The translations under genes and the position numbers were made by a program. This document shows, piece by piece, positions 27,332-35,046 of a stretch of DNA of 64,000 nucleotides (positions are counted from its first letter, which is position 1; the number at the start of each line of letters is the position of its first letter). The DNA comes from Candidatus Saccharibacteria bacterium 49-20 (GTDB lineage: Bacteria > Patescibacteriota > Saccharimonadia > Saccharimonadales > Saccharimonadaceae): positions 1-64,000 of the forward strand of contig MKSN01000001.1 in the NCBI GenBank assembly GCA_001897295.1, given 5' to 3'. The notes under the pieces are model-generated. The model worked only from the letters and a program-made list of their open reading frames with translations. It made no database searches and was not told where the DNA came from.

Positions 27332-29106
27332 CCCAAGACCATATTCGCAATTTCTGTATCATCGCCCACATCGACCACGGTAAGTCGACGCTTGCTGACC
27401 GTATGCTTGAATTGACGGGTACGGTTGAAAAGCGTGATATGAAATCGCAGCTCCTCGACAGCATGGATCTTGAGCGCGAAAAGGGGATTACGATTAAGCT
27501 CGCCCCGGTGCGCATGAGCTACAAGGGCCATGAGCTTAACCTTATCGATACCCCTGGGCACGTTGACTTTAGCTACGAAGTATCGCGAAGTCTTCAGGCT
27601 TGTGAAGGTGCAATCCTTGTGGTTGATGCATCACAAGGTATTCAGGCGCAAACACTTGCGAACGTGTACTTGGCGATGGCAGCTGACCTTAAGATTATTC
27701 CGGTTCTTAATAAAATTGACCTGCCTGCCGCTGACGTGCCGAAGGTAAGCGCAGAAGTAATTAACCTTCTTGGCTGTAAGCAAGAAGATATTATTCAAAT
27801 TAGTGCCAAGACAGGCATGGGTGTGACTGATGTCCTTGACGCAGTGGTTGAGCAAATTAATCCACCGGCCGGAAAGTCAGCGGATGCAACCCGTGCACTT
27901 ATTTTCGATAGCTACTTCGATGATTACCGCGGCGTTATTTTGTACGTGCGTGACTTTGACGGCGAAATTAAAAAGGGTGACACGATTGAGATGATGGCGA
28001 CCGGCGCATCGGGATTGGCACTTGAAGTAGGCTCACTCAGCCCAAGCATGAAGCCGAGTGATAGCTTGAAAACCGGCGAAATTGGCTATATTGTCACTAA
28101 CCTTCGCACTACCCGTGAAGCACGCGTGGGTGACACCATTACGGTAAAGCGTTCGCACGCCACTGAACCACTTCCTGGATACAAGCTGGTGAAGCCTTTT
28201 GTCTATGCTGGCTTCTTCCCAGTAAGTAACGACGACTACCAGGATCTTAAGGATGCGATTGAAAAGCTCAGTATGAGCGACTCGGCGCTGCAGTTTGAGC
28301 CTGAAAACTCACCGGTGCTTGGGTTTGGTGTGCGTATTGGATTTTTGGGTCTACTCCACCTTGATATTATTCGCGAGCGACTTGAACGTGAGTACGACCT
28401 CGACCTCGTGGTGACGAACCCGTCGACCGACTACCAGGTATCACTGAGCAACGGTGAAGAGCTCGATATTAAGAGCGCAAGCCATCTTCCTGATGTAAGT
28501 AAGGTAACTGAAATTCGTGAACCATGGATTAAGGGTGAAATTGTCGTACCGCAAGAATATATCGGTCCGGTGATTCAACTTATCGTTTCAAAGCGTGGCC
28601 GCCAATCGAACTTAAGTTATATCGACGAGCGCGCACTCGTCAGCTTCGACGCGCCACTTGCAAACCTTCTTACTGACTTTTACGACCAACTGAAGTCCAT
28701 CACCAGTGGCTACGGCTCCTTCAATTATGAACTAGATACTTACCGCGCCGAAGACCTTGTGCGAGTTGATTTCTATGTATCGGGTGAAATGGTCGATGCA
28801 CTCAGTGTGATGGCACACCGTTCTGAATCACAAAGCTTGGGACGAGAAATGGTGAAGAAACTTAAGGAAGTTATTCCACGCCAAAGCTTCCAAGTGTCAC
28901 TCCAGGCGGGTATTGGGGGTAAGTTTATCGCTCGTGAAGACATTAGTGCGTATCGAAAAGACGTGACCGGCTACCTATATGGCGGTGACGTTTCGCGAAA
29001 GAAAAAGCTCCTCGCCAAGCAGGCAAAGGGTAAAAAACGCATGAAGCGATTTGGTAAAGTGGACATCCCTTCTGAAGCCTTCATGGTGATGTTGAAGCGC
29101 GACTAG
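27328..29106 (+). CDS. lepA: elongation factor 4 (LepA)
   Basis: 592 residues, full length. Translational GTPase: G1 AHIDHGKSTLADR, G3 DTPGHVDF, G4 NKIDL, then domains II, III and V and the LepA-specific C-terminal domain (..SYIDERALVSFDAPLANLL..; ..GKFIAREDISAYRKDVTGYLYGGDVSRKKKLLAKQAKGKKRMK). It acts on ribosomes under stress or during assembly. Start codon overlaps the murJ stop (ATGA). Confidence 0.98.
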   Translation: MTQDHIRNFCIIAHIDHGKSTLADRMLELTGTVEKRDMKSQLLDSMDLEREKGITIKLAPVRMSYKGHELNLIDTPGHVDFSYEVSRSLQACEGAILVVDASQGIQAQTLANVYLAMAADLKIIPVLNKIDLPAADVPKVSAEVINLLGCKQEDIIQISAKTGMGVTDVLDAVVEQINPPAGKSADATRALIFDSYFDDYRGVILYVRDFDGEIKKGDTIEMMATGASGLALEVGSLSPSMKPSDSLKTGEIGYIVTNLRTTREARVGDTITVKRSHATEPLPGYKLVKPFVYAGFFPVSNDDYQDLKDAIEKLSMSDSALQFEPENSPVLGFGVRIGFLGLLHLDIIRERLEREYDLDLVVTNPSTDYQVSLSNGEELDIKSASHLPDVSKVTEIREPWIKGEIVVPQEYIGPVIQLIVSKRGRQSNLSYIDERALVSFDAPLANLLTDFYDQLKSITSGYGSFNYELDTYRAEDLVRVDFYVSGEMVDALSVMAHRSESQSLGREMVKKLKEVIPRQSFQVSLQAGIGGKFIAREDISAYRKDVTGYLYGGDVSRKKKLLAKQAKGKKRMKRFGKVDIPSEAFMVMLKRD

Positions 29107-29120
29107 TGTACAATGCGTAT

Positions 29121-29831
29121 ATGAATTTAGCCGAAGCCGTCGAAAACTACAAAGCACCAAGCAGCGCGCGTAAGCTCGTTGCCGAACACCCGCCACTTGG
29201 TATTGCGGGACCCACTGGTTCTGGCAAGGGTACAATCTCTGAGTATCTTATGCAATCAAAGTATGCGGCGACCGTTTCTGATACCACGCGCAATAAGCGC
29301 CCCCACAATAATGGGCTTGAAGTAAACGGCGTCCACTACTGGTTTATCAGCGAAGAGACTGCCGCGAAGAAGCTCGCGAATGGTGAGTACATTGAAGCGA
29401 AGTGGGTGCACGGCACAACTCTATACGGTACGAGTGTAGAGGCGTATGAGCGTGTTGTGGCTGCGGGCCGCACGCCGCTGCTTGAAATTGATGTACAGGG
29501 AATGGAAGACTTAATGGAAGATTTTCCTACGTTTGAGCCAATCTTGCTGCTCCCTCCGGATTTTGAAACGTGGCAGGAGCGCCTTGACGGTCGCGGCGAC
29601 ATGGATCTTGAGCAAAAGATTCGTCGCTTCGGAACTGCGCTTATTGAATTTAGCAAACCATTCGAGAATGCTCGCTTCCACCCAGTAGTGAATCACGAAG
29701 TAGTTGATACTGCGAAAGTGATTGAATCTGGTGAGTACCGCACTGTCGAATACCGCGAAGAGGCGCTAAGGGTAGCGACTGAACTTCGCGACGCAACACG
29801 CGCCTTCCTTGATGCGCATCAAGCAAACTAG
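29121..29831 (+). CDS. gmk: guanylate kinase
   Basis: 236 residues. P-loop GPTGSGKGT (about 30-38), then a GMP-binding region TVSDTTRNKRPHNNGLEVNGVHYWFIS and EIDVQGMEDLM, matching guanylate kinase (GMP + ATP to GDP + ADP). The N-terminal ~27 residues before the P-loop and the C-terminus make it somewhat longer than the usual ~200 residues. The LID region differs from classical Gmk (DFETWQERLDGRGDMDLEQKIRRF instead of SLEELERRL..RG). A GTG at 29106 is in frame, but the ATG at 29121 has a TACAAT box 6 nt upstream. The stop codon overlaps the CIRCE operator of hrcA. Confidence 0.9.
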   Translation: MNLAEAVENYKAPSSARKLVAEHPPLGIAGPTGSGKGTISEYLMQSKYAATVSDTTRNKRPHNNGLEVNGVHYWFISEETAAKKLANGEYIEAKWVHGTTLYGTSVEAYERVVAAGRTPLLEIDVQGMEDLMEDFPTFEPILLLPPDFETWQERLDGRGDMDLEQKIRRFGTALIEFSKPFENARFHPVVNHEVVDTAKVIESGEYRTVEYREEALRVATELRDATRAFLDAHQAN

Positions 29832-29867
29832 CACTCATTGACACAGAGTGCCAATATCCCGTACAAT
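29829..29867 (+). promoter_or_regulatory. CIRCE operator and hrcA promoter
   Basis: TAGCACTC (29829-29836), 9-nt spacer, GAGTGCCA (29846-29853): a slightly imperfect CIRCE (consensus TTAGCACTC-N9-GAGTGCTAA). The spacer contains a perfect -35 TTGACA (29838-29843); a TACAAT -10 (29862-29867) follows at 18 bp. HrcA bound here would cover the -35 directly. The left arm overlaps the gmk stop codon. The -10 ends 6 nt before the hrcA ATG. Confidence 0.92.
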
Positions 29868-29873
29868 AAAGGC

Positions 29874-30581
29874 ATGACCGAGCGACAACGACTCATCCTC
29901 GCGGCAATTATCGAGCAGCACGCCGAAATTGCCGCACCAGTTGGTAGTGTCACACTAGCCAAGTTATTTGGTGTTTCAAGCGCGACAATTCGTAGCGAAA
30001 TGGCCAAGCTTGAAGAGATGGGCTTTATCGTGCAGCCACACACCAGTGCGGGTCGCATTCCAACCGACGCGGGCTACCGTTTCTACGTAAATAGCCTTAA
30101 TGAAGCACAGGCGGAGCAGCCGCAACTTCTCGATCGCAGTGCGAGGGCGATTGAGGCGCGCGTATCGACCCATGGTGACCGCGCTGACCGTGCGATTCGT
30201 AGCGCTGTCGATAGTCTTGTTGAGCTAACGCAAAACCTCGGCATCGCAACAATTGGCGACGAGCTCTATCTAAGTGGTATGGGCAACCTATTCTCGCAAC
30301 CTGAGTTTATGCAAGGTGAGCACGCCCAGCAAGTCGCGCGCCTACTTGATAACCTTGAGCCTTGGCTTCGTGAGGCGCGTCCAAATGAACCACTAAATGT
30401 GTATATTGGTGCGGAAAATCCAATTGGTAAATCAAGTGGAGCAACCTTAATTATCAGTAAGTTTCGTTCGCCGTACAGCGACAACAGTTATATTGGAGTA
30501 CTTGGTCCAACGCGCCAGAGTTACGCAAAAGTAATGCGACTCGTGCGTCATACCGGCGCAATGTTAGAGGAGATTTTATAG
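29874..30581 (+). CDS. hrcA: heat-inducible transcription repressor HrcA (shortened)
   Basis: 235 residues against about 340 in B. subtilis. The N-terminal winged helix is complete (TERQRLILAAIIEQH..PVGSVTLAKLFGVSSATIRSEMAKLEEMGFIVQPHTSAGRIPTDAGYRFYV). The GAF-like domain is shortened in the middle, apparently lacking the inserted dimerisation domain, while the conserved end IGVLGPTRQSYAKVMRLVRHTG is kept. HrcA binds CIRCE and represses chaperone genes; three CIRCE-bearing promoters are present in this window, including its own, so it is autoregulated. An in-frame TTG at 29838 lies inside the operator and is rejected. grpE starts directly after the stop. Confidence 0.93.
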   Translation: MTERQRLILAAIIEQHAEIAAPVGSVTLAKLFGVSSATIRSEMAKLEEMGFIVQPHTSAGRIPTDAGYRFYVNSLNEAQAEQPQLLDRSARAIEARVSTHGDRADRAIRSAVDSLVELTQNLGIATIGDELYLSGMGNLFSQPEFMQGEHAQQVARLLDNLEPWLREARPNEPLNVYIGAENPIGKSSGATLIISKFRSPYSDNSYIGVLGPTRQSYAKVMRLVRHTGAMLEEIL

Positions 30582-31049
30582 ATGGCAAAAAAAGATGATA
30601 TTCAAAACGAGTTTGAACAACAACTGGGTGAATTAACGCTCGACCTGCAGCGCACACGTGCTGATTTTGAAAACTATCGCAAGCGCGTGGACGCTGAAAA
30701 GGCTGCTGCTCGCGAATCAGGACAGGCGAGTGCAATTCTTAAGCTTCTTCCTGTCATCGATAATATTGAACGCGCCGTTGCTTACACGCCCGAAGATATT
30801 AAAGATCACAAATGGGTGCAGGGTGTCTCTAGTTTAGTTAAAAATCTCGAGAAGTCACTCGAAAGCCTAAACCTTGCGCGCATTGATGCGAAGGCCGGCA
30901 CTGAATTTAACCCAGAGCTGCACGAAGCAATTCAGTTTGACGAAGAGGCAACTGGCGAAAAAGAAGTTGTTGAAGATGAGCTTCAAGCCGGCTATACACT
31001 TAACGGTCATGTGATTCGACACGCGATGGTAAAAGTTACCAGGCAATAA
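30582..31049 (+). CDS. grpE: nucleotide exchange factor GrpE
   Basis: 155 residues. A short N-terminus and coiled coil (about 10-55, ..LTLDLQRTRADFENYRKRVDAEK) is followed by the beta-domain with the family ending GYTLNGHVIRHAMVKVTR. GrpE releases ADP from DnaK. It abuts hrcA in a hrcA-grpE operon under CIRCE control; dnaK and dnaJ stand apart with their own CIRCE promoters. Confidence 0.97.
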   Translation: MAKKDDIQNEFEQQLGELTLDLQRTRADFENYRKRVDAEKAAARESGQASAILKLLPVIDNIERAVAYTPEDIKDHKWVQGVSSLVKNLEKSLESLNLARIDAKAGTEFNPELHEAIQFDEEATGEKEVVEDELQAGYTLNGHVIRHAMVKVTRQ

Positions 31050-31051
31050 AT

Positions 31052-31077
31052 AATATCCGCCCATCGAGGCGGATATT
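31052..31077 (+). terminator. hairpin after grpE
   Basis: AATATCCGCC / GGCGGATATT with loop CATCGA, followed by an A/T-rich stretch, three bases behind the grpE stop. Confidence 0.75.
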
Positions 31078-31092
31078 TAATAATAACGGGTT

Positions 31093-31132
31093 GGGTGCGC
31101 AGAGAGGAATGAAGATTCCGCTCTGCGCACCC
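31093..31132 (-). terminator. long hairpin at the 3' end of the GC-rich minus-strand gene
   Basis: Arms GGGTGCGCAGAG (31093-31104) and CTCTGCGCACCC (31121-31132) enclose a second stem GGAAT/ATTCC with loop GAAG. It stands about 15 nt behind the stop of the gene at 31148-31567. Its transcript contains the exact complement of that gene's ribosome-binding site (see findings). No T-run, so termination is inferred. Confidence 0.6.
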
Positions 31133-31147
31133 GGGTTGATGGGTGAT

Positions 31148-31567
31148 TCAGGCGGCCTCGAGGTCCACATGGAACGTGATGGACGGGCCATCGACACAGG
31201 AGTGAGACTCCAGGCCGTTGATGCGCGCGATGCGCAGCTCCTTGATGCGACGAATCGCACGTTCGAGTTCCGACTTGGTGAGTACCGCGTCTTCCTTGAA
31301 CTTGATCGTGGAGACAAGGTACCCGTCCTTCTTGTAGGCACGCTCGAGCGGGCTTCCTTCCGGAAGAATCGCAAAGCGTACCTGACCACGGCGCCGGATG
31401 AGCCCGAACAGGAGCGGCCGAAGGTGCGCGTACGCCTTCTCGACGTCCGCACGAAACCCGTGAAGCAACTCGTGGACGTCACCCTCGAACATACAGGGCT
31501 CGACGGTATCGACGAGGCCGTGGGTTCGACTGGTCTGCTCACCAGTGATGGTGCACTGCGTGGACAC
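31148..31567 (-). CDS. unknown GC-rich cytoplasmic protein
   Basis: 139 residues from a GTG start preceded at suitable distance by a Shine-Dalgarno AGAGAGGA. I do not recognise the family. The protein is charged, without signal peptide or membrane helix; it mixes beta-prone segments (QVRFAILPEG, GYLVSTIKF, PSITFHVDL) with a helix LTKSELERAIRRIKELRIARI. The DNA is visibly richer in G+C than the chaperone genes on both sides, and it sits inside the heat-shock cluster, which suggests recent acquisition. It has its own promoter and long leader. A plus-strand frame (31091-31675) covers the same DNA, but the minus frame has the promoter, ribosome site and a more protein-like sequence. Confidence 0.65.
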   Translation of the reverse strand: MSTQCTITGEQTSRTHGLVDTVEPCMFEGDVHELLHGFRADVEKAYAHLRPLLFGLIRRRGQVRFAILPEGSPLERAYKKDGYLVSTIKFKEDAVLTKSELERAIRRIKELRIARINGLESHSCVDGPSITFHVDLEAA

Positions 31568-31569
31568 TA

Positions 31570-31703
31570 TTCATTCCTCTCTGCAAATTGGGAAACTCAC
31601 ACCGACGGTGCGAGTCACTACTTATTGGGCATGTCATCGAAGTGGATAGGCTGTAATCCTATAAGTCGAGAGTAATAATAGTCCTGTTTACGCAAAAAAT
31701 CAA
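31570..31703 (-). promoter_or_regulatory. promoter and leader of the GC-rich gene
   Basis: On the minus strand: -35 TTGATT (31698-31703), 17-bp spacer, -10 TATTAT (31675-31680), then a leader of about 100 nt ending with the Shine-Dalgarno region 31570-31584. That region, GCAGAGAGGAATGAA on the minus strand, is a perfect inverted copy of 31099-31113 beyond the stop codon. Confidence 0.6.
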
Positions 31704-31801
31704 TACATTGTGCGCAGTTGTAACTACAGGGGTAGCTCGTCGTACGAGGGCGGGGAGGTGTATAATAAGAGGGTACTAATTAATAGGGAGGTACGAAACC
31801 C

Positions 31802-32131
31802 ATGTCAATCAGCATGAAAAAACAGGCTTTTCGTATTGGAACAGCATTTGTGTTTGCAGTTGCAACACTTACATCCGTAGTCGCATTCAGCGGTAATAAT
31901 GCATCGGCCGCAAGTACGCGTATAGAGCTCATTAATAAGTGTGCAAGCGGAAATTATACGTCCGTATCTTGGGGGAGCGGTGGTTTTGGCTTGACCGTTT
32001 CTGCAAACAGCATTTACTCGAGGACTATCCCTCAATATCAGACCATCAAGGTTCGTTCTGATATGTATCGCCATAATGGAAGTTTTTACACTCCATATGC
32101 AGGCACGTATCGCTGGGTTGTGTGCGGATAA
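31802..32131 (+). CDS. small secreted protein
   Basis: 109 residues. A Sec signal peptide (MSISMKKQAFRIGTAFVFAV.., about 1-36, cut after NASA-A) leaves a mature peptide of about 73 residues. It contains two Cys (NKCASG near its start and VVCG at the very end) that could form one disulfide, and many Ser, Tyr and Gly. No family recognised; the size and pattern resemble small secreted beta-rich proteins. It has TATAAT (31761-31766) and a Shine-Dalgarno AGGGAGG. It lies between the GC-rich cassette and dnaK. A role outside the cell, possibly toward a host or competitor, is speculation. Confidence 0.8.
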   Translation: MSISMKKQAFRIGTAFVFAVATLTSVVAFSGNNASAASTRIELINKCASGNYTSVSWGSGGFGLTVSANSIYSRTIPQYQTIKVRSDMYRHNGSFYTPYAGTYRWVVCG

Positions 32132-32154
32132 AGTCAGTAATCTAAAATTCTTAA

Positions 32155-32228
32155 TTAGCACTCTTGACATGAGAGTGCTAATTTATTTATACTAAGGGTA
32201 CTTGGCAATCTCAGCCCGAGAGTGCTAA
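32155..32228 (+). promoter_or_regulatory. tandem CIRCE operators and dnaK promoter
   Basis: First site is a perfect CIRCE: TTAGCACTC (32155-32163), N9, GAGTGCTAA (32173-32181); its spacer holds a perfect -35 TTGACA (32164-32169), with -10 TATACT at 32188-32193 (18 bp). A second, imperfect site, TTGGCAATC-N9-GAGTGCTAA (32202-32228), begins at the expected transcription start. Centres are about 47 bp apart. dnaK then has a ~75-nt leader with Shine-Dalgarno AGGAGAG. Confidence 0.93.
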
Positions 32229-32278
32229 AATAGATGTATAAAACAATGATGTTTCTAAGTTAAATAGGAGAGTAAAGT

Positions 32279-34174
32279 ATGGGTAAGATTATCGGAATCG
32301 ACCTTGGTACAACCAACAGCGCTATGGCCTACATGGTTGCGGGTAAGCCAGAGGTTATTGCAAATGCTGAAGGCAACCGCACTACTCCAAGCGTTGTCGC
32401 TATCAATAAGTCTGGCGAACGTTTGGTTGGGCAAGTTGCACAGCGTCAACGCGTGACAAACGCAAAAAACACTATTTATGGTGTAAAACGCCTTATTGGT
32501 CGCAAGTTTAGCGACAAAGAAGTTCAAAAAGACCACGACATTATGCCGTATGAAATCGTTTCTAAGGGCGATGGAGTTGCGGTAAAGTTGGGCAACAAAG
32601 ACTATACACCTGAAGAAGTATCAGCAATGATTCTTTCAAAGCTCAAAGCTGATGCGGAAGCCTTTCTGGGTGAAAAAGTCACCGAAGCTGTAATTACAGT
32701 TCCTGCGTACTTCGATGACTCACAACGTCAGGCAACTAAAGACGCCGGTAAGATTGCTGGCCTTGAAGTAAAACGTATTATTAATGAACCAACCGCGGCT
32801 GCTTTGGCCTATGGTCTTGAAAGCAAGAAGGACGAAAAGATTGCAGTCTTCGACCTCGGTGGTGGTACCTTCGACGTATCAATCCTTGAACTTGGTGACG
32901 GTGTCTTTGAAGTAAAAAGTACCAACGGCGACACTCACCTTGGTGGTGAAGACTTCGACAACCGTATCGTGAACTACTTCCTTGATGAGTTCAAGAAAGA
33001 GAACGGCATTGACCTTAAGGGTGACAATGCAGCGATGCAGCGCCTTAAGGACGAAGCTGAAAAGGCAAAGAAAGAGCTTTCAACCACGAACGAGTACGAA
33101 GTAAACCTTCCATTCATTACTGCCGATGCAGATGGTCCAAAGCACTTTGAAACCAAGCTTACTCGCGCAAAACTCGAAGAGCTCGTAAAAGATCTCATTG
33201 ATGGTGTTGCAAGCCCTGTTGAAAAGGCACTCAAAGATGCCGGTCTTAAGGCAAGCGAAATCGACGAAGTAGTGCTTGTGGGCGGTATGACCCGTATGCC
33301 TGCAGTCGTTGAAAAGGTAAAGGCAATCTTCGGTAAAGACCCACTGAAGGGCGTAAACCCTGACGAAGTTGTGGCAATTGGTGCGGCGATTCAGGGTGGT
33401 GTGCTTGCAGGTGACGTAAAGGACGTGCTCCTTCTCGACGTGACTCCACTCAGCCTTGGTATCGAGACGATGGGTGGCGTGTCAACCAAGCTTATTGAAC
33501 GTAACACCACTATTCCTACAAGTAAGTCTGAAACATTCTCAACTGCGGCTGATAACCAGCCACAAGTTGAAATCCACGTGCTTCAAGGTGAGCGTGAGAT
33601 GGCAGCTGACAACAAGTCACTTGGTCGTTTCGTACTCGATGGCATCGCGCCGGCACCTCGCGGTGTTCCACAAATCGAAGTTACCTTTAACCTTGACGCC
33701 AACGGTATTTTGAACGTGACTGCGAAGGATAAGGGAACTGGTAAGGAGCAATCTATTACCATTCAGGGTAGCGGAAACCTAAATAAAGAAGATATCGAAA
33801 AGGCTGCGAAAGAAGCTGAAGAGCACGCTGAAGAAGACAAGAAGAAGCGTGAAGCAGTCGATACTCGCAACCAACTTGAAAACGCGATTTACCAAGCAGA
33901 AAAGATGCCTGATGAAGAGCAATTCAAGGACAAGATTTCTGATGATGACAAGAAGGTCATTAAGGATGCGGTTGAGGAAGCAAAGAAGCACAAGGACTCA
34001 TCTGACAAGGAAGAGCTTGAAGCTGCCCTCAAGGCACTTAACGACGCAATCATGCCAATTGGTACAAAGCTTTACGAAGAAGCTGCCAAGGCGGGAGCTC
34101 CTGCTGAAGACGGTGATGCAGACAAAAAGTCTGACGAGCCTGTCGAAGGTGAAGTAGTCGACGAAAAGAAGTAG
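32279..34174 (+). CDS. dnaK: chaperone DnaK (Hsp70)
   Basis: 631 residues. Nucleotide-binding domain begins [18 protein letters not shown]; other signatures [17 protein letters not shown] and [17 protein letters not shown] are present. The substrate-binding domain (..[15 protein letters not shown]..) and the acidic C-terminal tail (..[12 protein letters not shown]) close the protein. It works with DnaJ and GrpE, all encoded nearby. The ATP-binding domain lacks the ~24-residue insert of Gram-negative DnaK, as in Gram-positive types. Controlled by two CIRCE sites; terminator follows directly. Confidence 0.99.
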   Translation: MGKIIGIDLGTTNSAMAYMVAGKPEVIANAEGNRTTPSVVAINKSGERLVGQVAQRQRVTNAKNTIYGVKRLIGRKFSDKEVQKDHDIMPYEIVSKGDGVAVKLGNKDYTPEEVSAMILSKLKADAEAFLGEKVTEAVITVPAYFDDSQRQATKDAGKIAGLEVKRIINEPTAAALAYGLESKKDEKIAVFDLGGGTFDVSILELGDGVFEVKSTNGDTHLGGEDFDNRIVNYFLDEFKKENGIDLKGDNAAMQRLKDEAEKAKKELSTTNEYEVNLPFITADADGPKHFETKLTRAKLEELVKDLIDGVASPVEKALKDAGLKASEIDEVVLVGGMTRMPAVVEKVKAIFGKDPLKGVNPDEVVAIGAAIQGGVLAGDVKDVLLLDVTPLSLGIETMGGVSTKLIERNTTIPTSKSETFSTAADNQPQVEIHVLQGEREMAADNKSLGRFVLDGIAPAPRGVPQIEVTFNLDANGILNVTAKDKGTGKEQSITIQGSGNLNKEDIEKAAKEAEEHAEEDKKKREAVDTRNQLENAIYQAEKMPDEEQFKDKISDDDKKVIKDAVEEAKKHKDSSDKEELEAALKALNDAIMPIGTKLYEEAAKAGAPAEDGDADKKSDEPVEGEVVDEKK

Positions 34175-34190
34175 TCGAATCTCCACACAA

Positions 34191-34220
34191 AAGAACCGTC
34201 CGGAATGGGCGGTTCTTTTT
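34191..34220 (+). terminator. rho-independent terminator of dnaK
   Basis: AAGAACCG / CGGTTCTT stem followed by T-run. The TATAAT of the next gene starts immediately behind it. Confidence 0.88.
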
Positions 34221-34249
34221 GTATAATAGAAAAAGACAAGGGAGAGATG

Positions 34250-34777
34250 ATGAGTAAGACCAAATTAACTATTGGAATTATTGCGATTATTGGTGGGCTG
34301 GTTGTGGCTGGCCTTGGATTTTTGCCTCAAAACCAGGCGCGAGAAGATGCTGCGGTGTCATGGGCGCGACTTAGTAGCGGCGCAGGTAAGCAGGTGGAGG
34401 GTAAGGTTGCCGCGGTAGAAAGTAACGCGGTGACGGAGGGTACCCGACGGAGTCGGCACATCGAAACAGTGTATTGCCCGGTCTATCACTACACGGTGAA
34501 CGACAAAGAATATGAAGTGCAGTCGGTTGGAGATAACTGCAAAGAAAATAAAGATGAGGTGAAAGTAGGTTCGACGGCGCCAATTGTGTATGACCCGTTG
34601 CAACCAGAAGAGGCTTTCGTAAAAACGGACGCGACGGCCGCATTCTACGGTGACACTGGTGGATCGCAGTGGGCGGGCATTGCAGTCGGTGCGGTACTTG
34701 TGCTGCTAGGGGTGGGCGCTATTTTCACTGCCCGCCAAAGCGCTACTTCTAAACAAAAAGTTGACGAAAGCAAATAA
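34250..34777 (+). CDS. DUF3592-like two-TM membrane protein
   Basis: 175 residues. Transmembrane helix near the N-terminus (about 8-27) and another near the C-terminus (about 140-162) enclose an extracytoplasmic domain with VYCPVYHYTVNDKEYEVQSVGDNCKENKDEVKVGSTAPIVYDPLQPEEAFV, which matches the DUF3592 pattern (P.Y.Y...G..Y....); function unknown. Two ATGs stand side by side; the second (34250) is chosen because GGAG is 5 nt upstream, whereas the first would leave only 2 nt. TATAAT at about 34221-34226. Confidence 0.75.
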   Translation: MSKTKLTIGIIAIIGGLVVAGLGFLPQNQAREDAAVSWARLSSGAGKQVEGKVAAVESNAVTEGTRRSRHIETVYCPVYHYTVNDKEYEVQSVGDNCKENKDEVKVGSTAPIVYDPLQPEEAFVKTDATAAFYGDTGGSQWAGIAVGAVLVLLGVGAIFTARQSATSKQKVDESK

Positions 34778-34795
34778 TTATATTATTTTAAGCTT

Positions 34796-34894
34796 ATGAA
34801 CAGTTTTAATTCATATCAGTTCACTATGAAGCATGTCGCAGTCAAAGGCGGCACTCTTCGCATTGACACCGATATGGCTTATCTGAACTCTTAA
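34796..34894 (+). CDS. possible 32-residue small protein
   Basis: An ATG-to-TAA frame encodes 32 residues (starts MNSFNSYQFTMKHVAV, ends TDMAYLNS). A TATTAT box (34781-34786) lies 9 nt upstream, the leaderless layout common here, and a good terminator follows 24 nt after the stop. Promoter, frame and terminator in series within otherwise empty DNA suggest a real minigene. No family recognised; there are no known homologues I can name. Confidence 0.4.
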   Translation: MNSFNSYQFTMKHVAVKGGTLRIDTDMAYLNS

Positions 34895-34918
34895 TCACCC
34901 ATCATTTTGATACAAGAT

Positions 34919-34944
34919 AAGCCTCCAGCTCGGAGGCTTTTATC
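34919..34944 (+). terminator. terminator after the small ORF
   Basis: AAGCCTCC / GGAGGCTT with loop AGCTC and a short T-run. Its left arm AGCCTCCAG (34920-34928) is also the exact complement of CTGGAGGCT at 34970-34978 in the next leader. Confidence 0.7.
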
Positions 34945-34953
34945 ATCTAAAGA

Positions 34954-35046
34954 TATACTCTCGCGGAACCTGGAGGCTCATCTGGTCTCGAAATACGAGG
35001 CCTATAACACTAGCCCGGACGGTCCGGCTAGGGAAAGGAGAGGATC
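34954..35046 (+). promoter_or_regulatory. promoter and structured leader of the acetyltransferase gene
   Basis: TATACT (34954-34959) is followed by an ~80-nt leader with two hairpins: GGTCTCG/CGAGGCC (34985-35003) and a stem with CTAGCC and CGGAC paired to GTCCG and GGCTAG (about 35009-35031). A strong Shine-Dalgarno AAAGGAGAGG precedes the ATG. No -35 is clear. Such a long structured leader is unusual in this window. Confidence 0.5.

Noticed and set aside
31091-31675. Plus-strand frame of 194 codons overlapping the minus-strand GC-rich gene
   Set aside because: No promoter or ribosome site at its start, which lies inside a hairpin; the opposite frame has -35/-10, Shine-Dalgarno and a more natural protein sequence.
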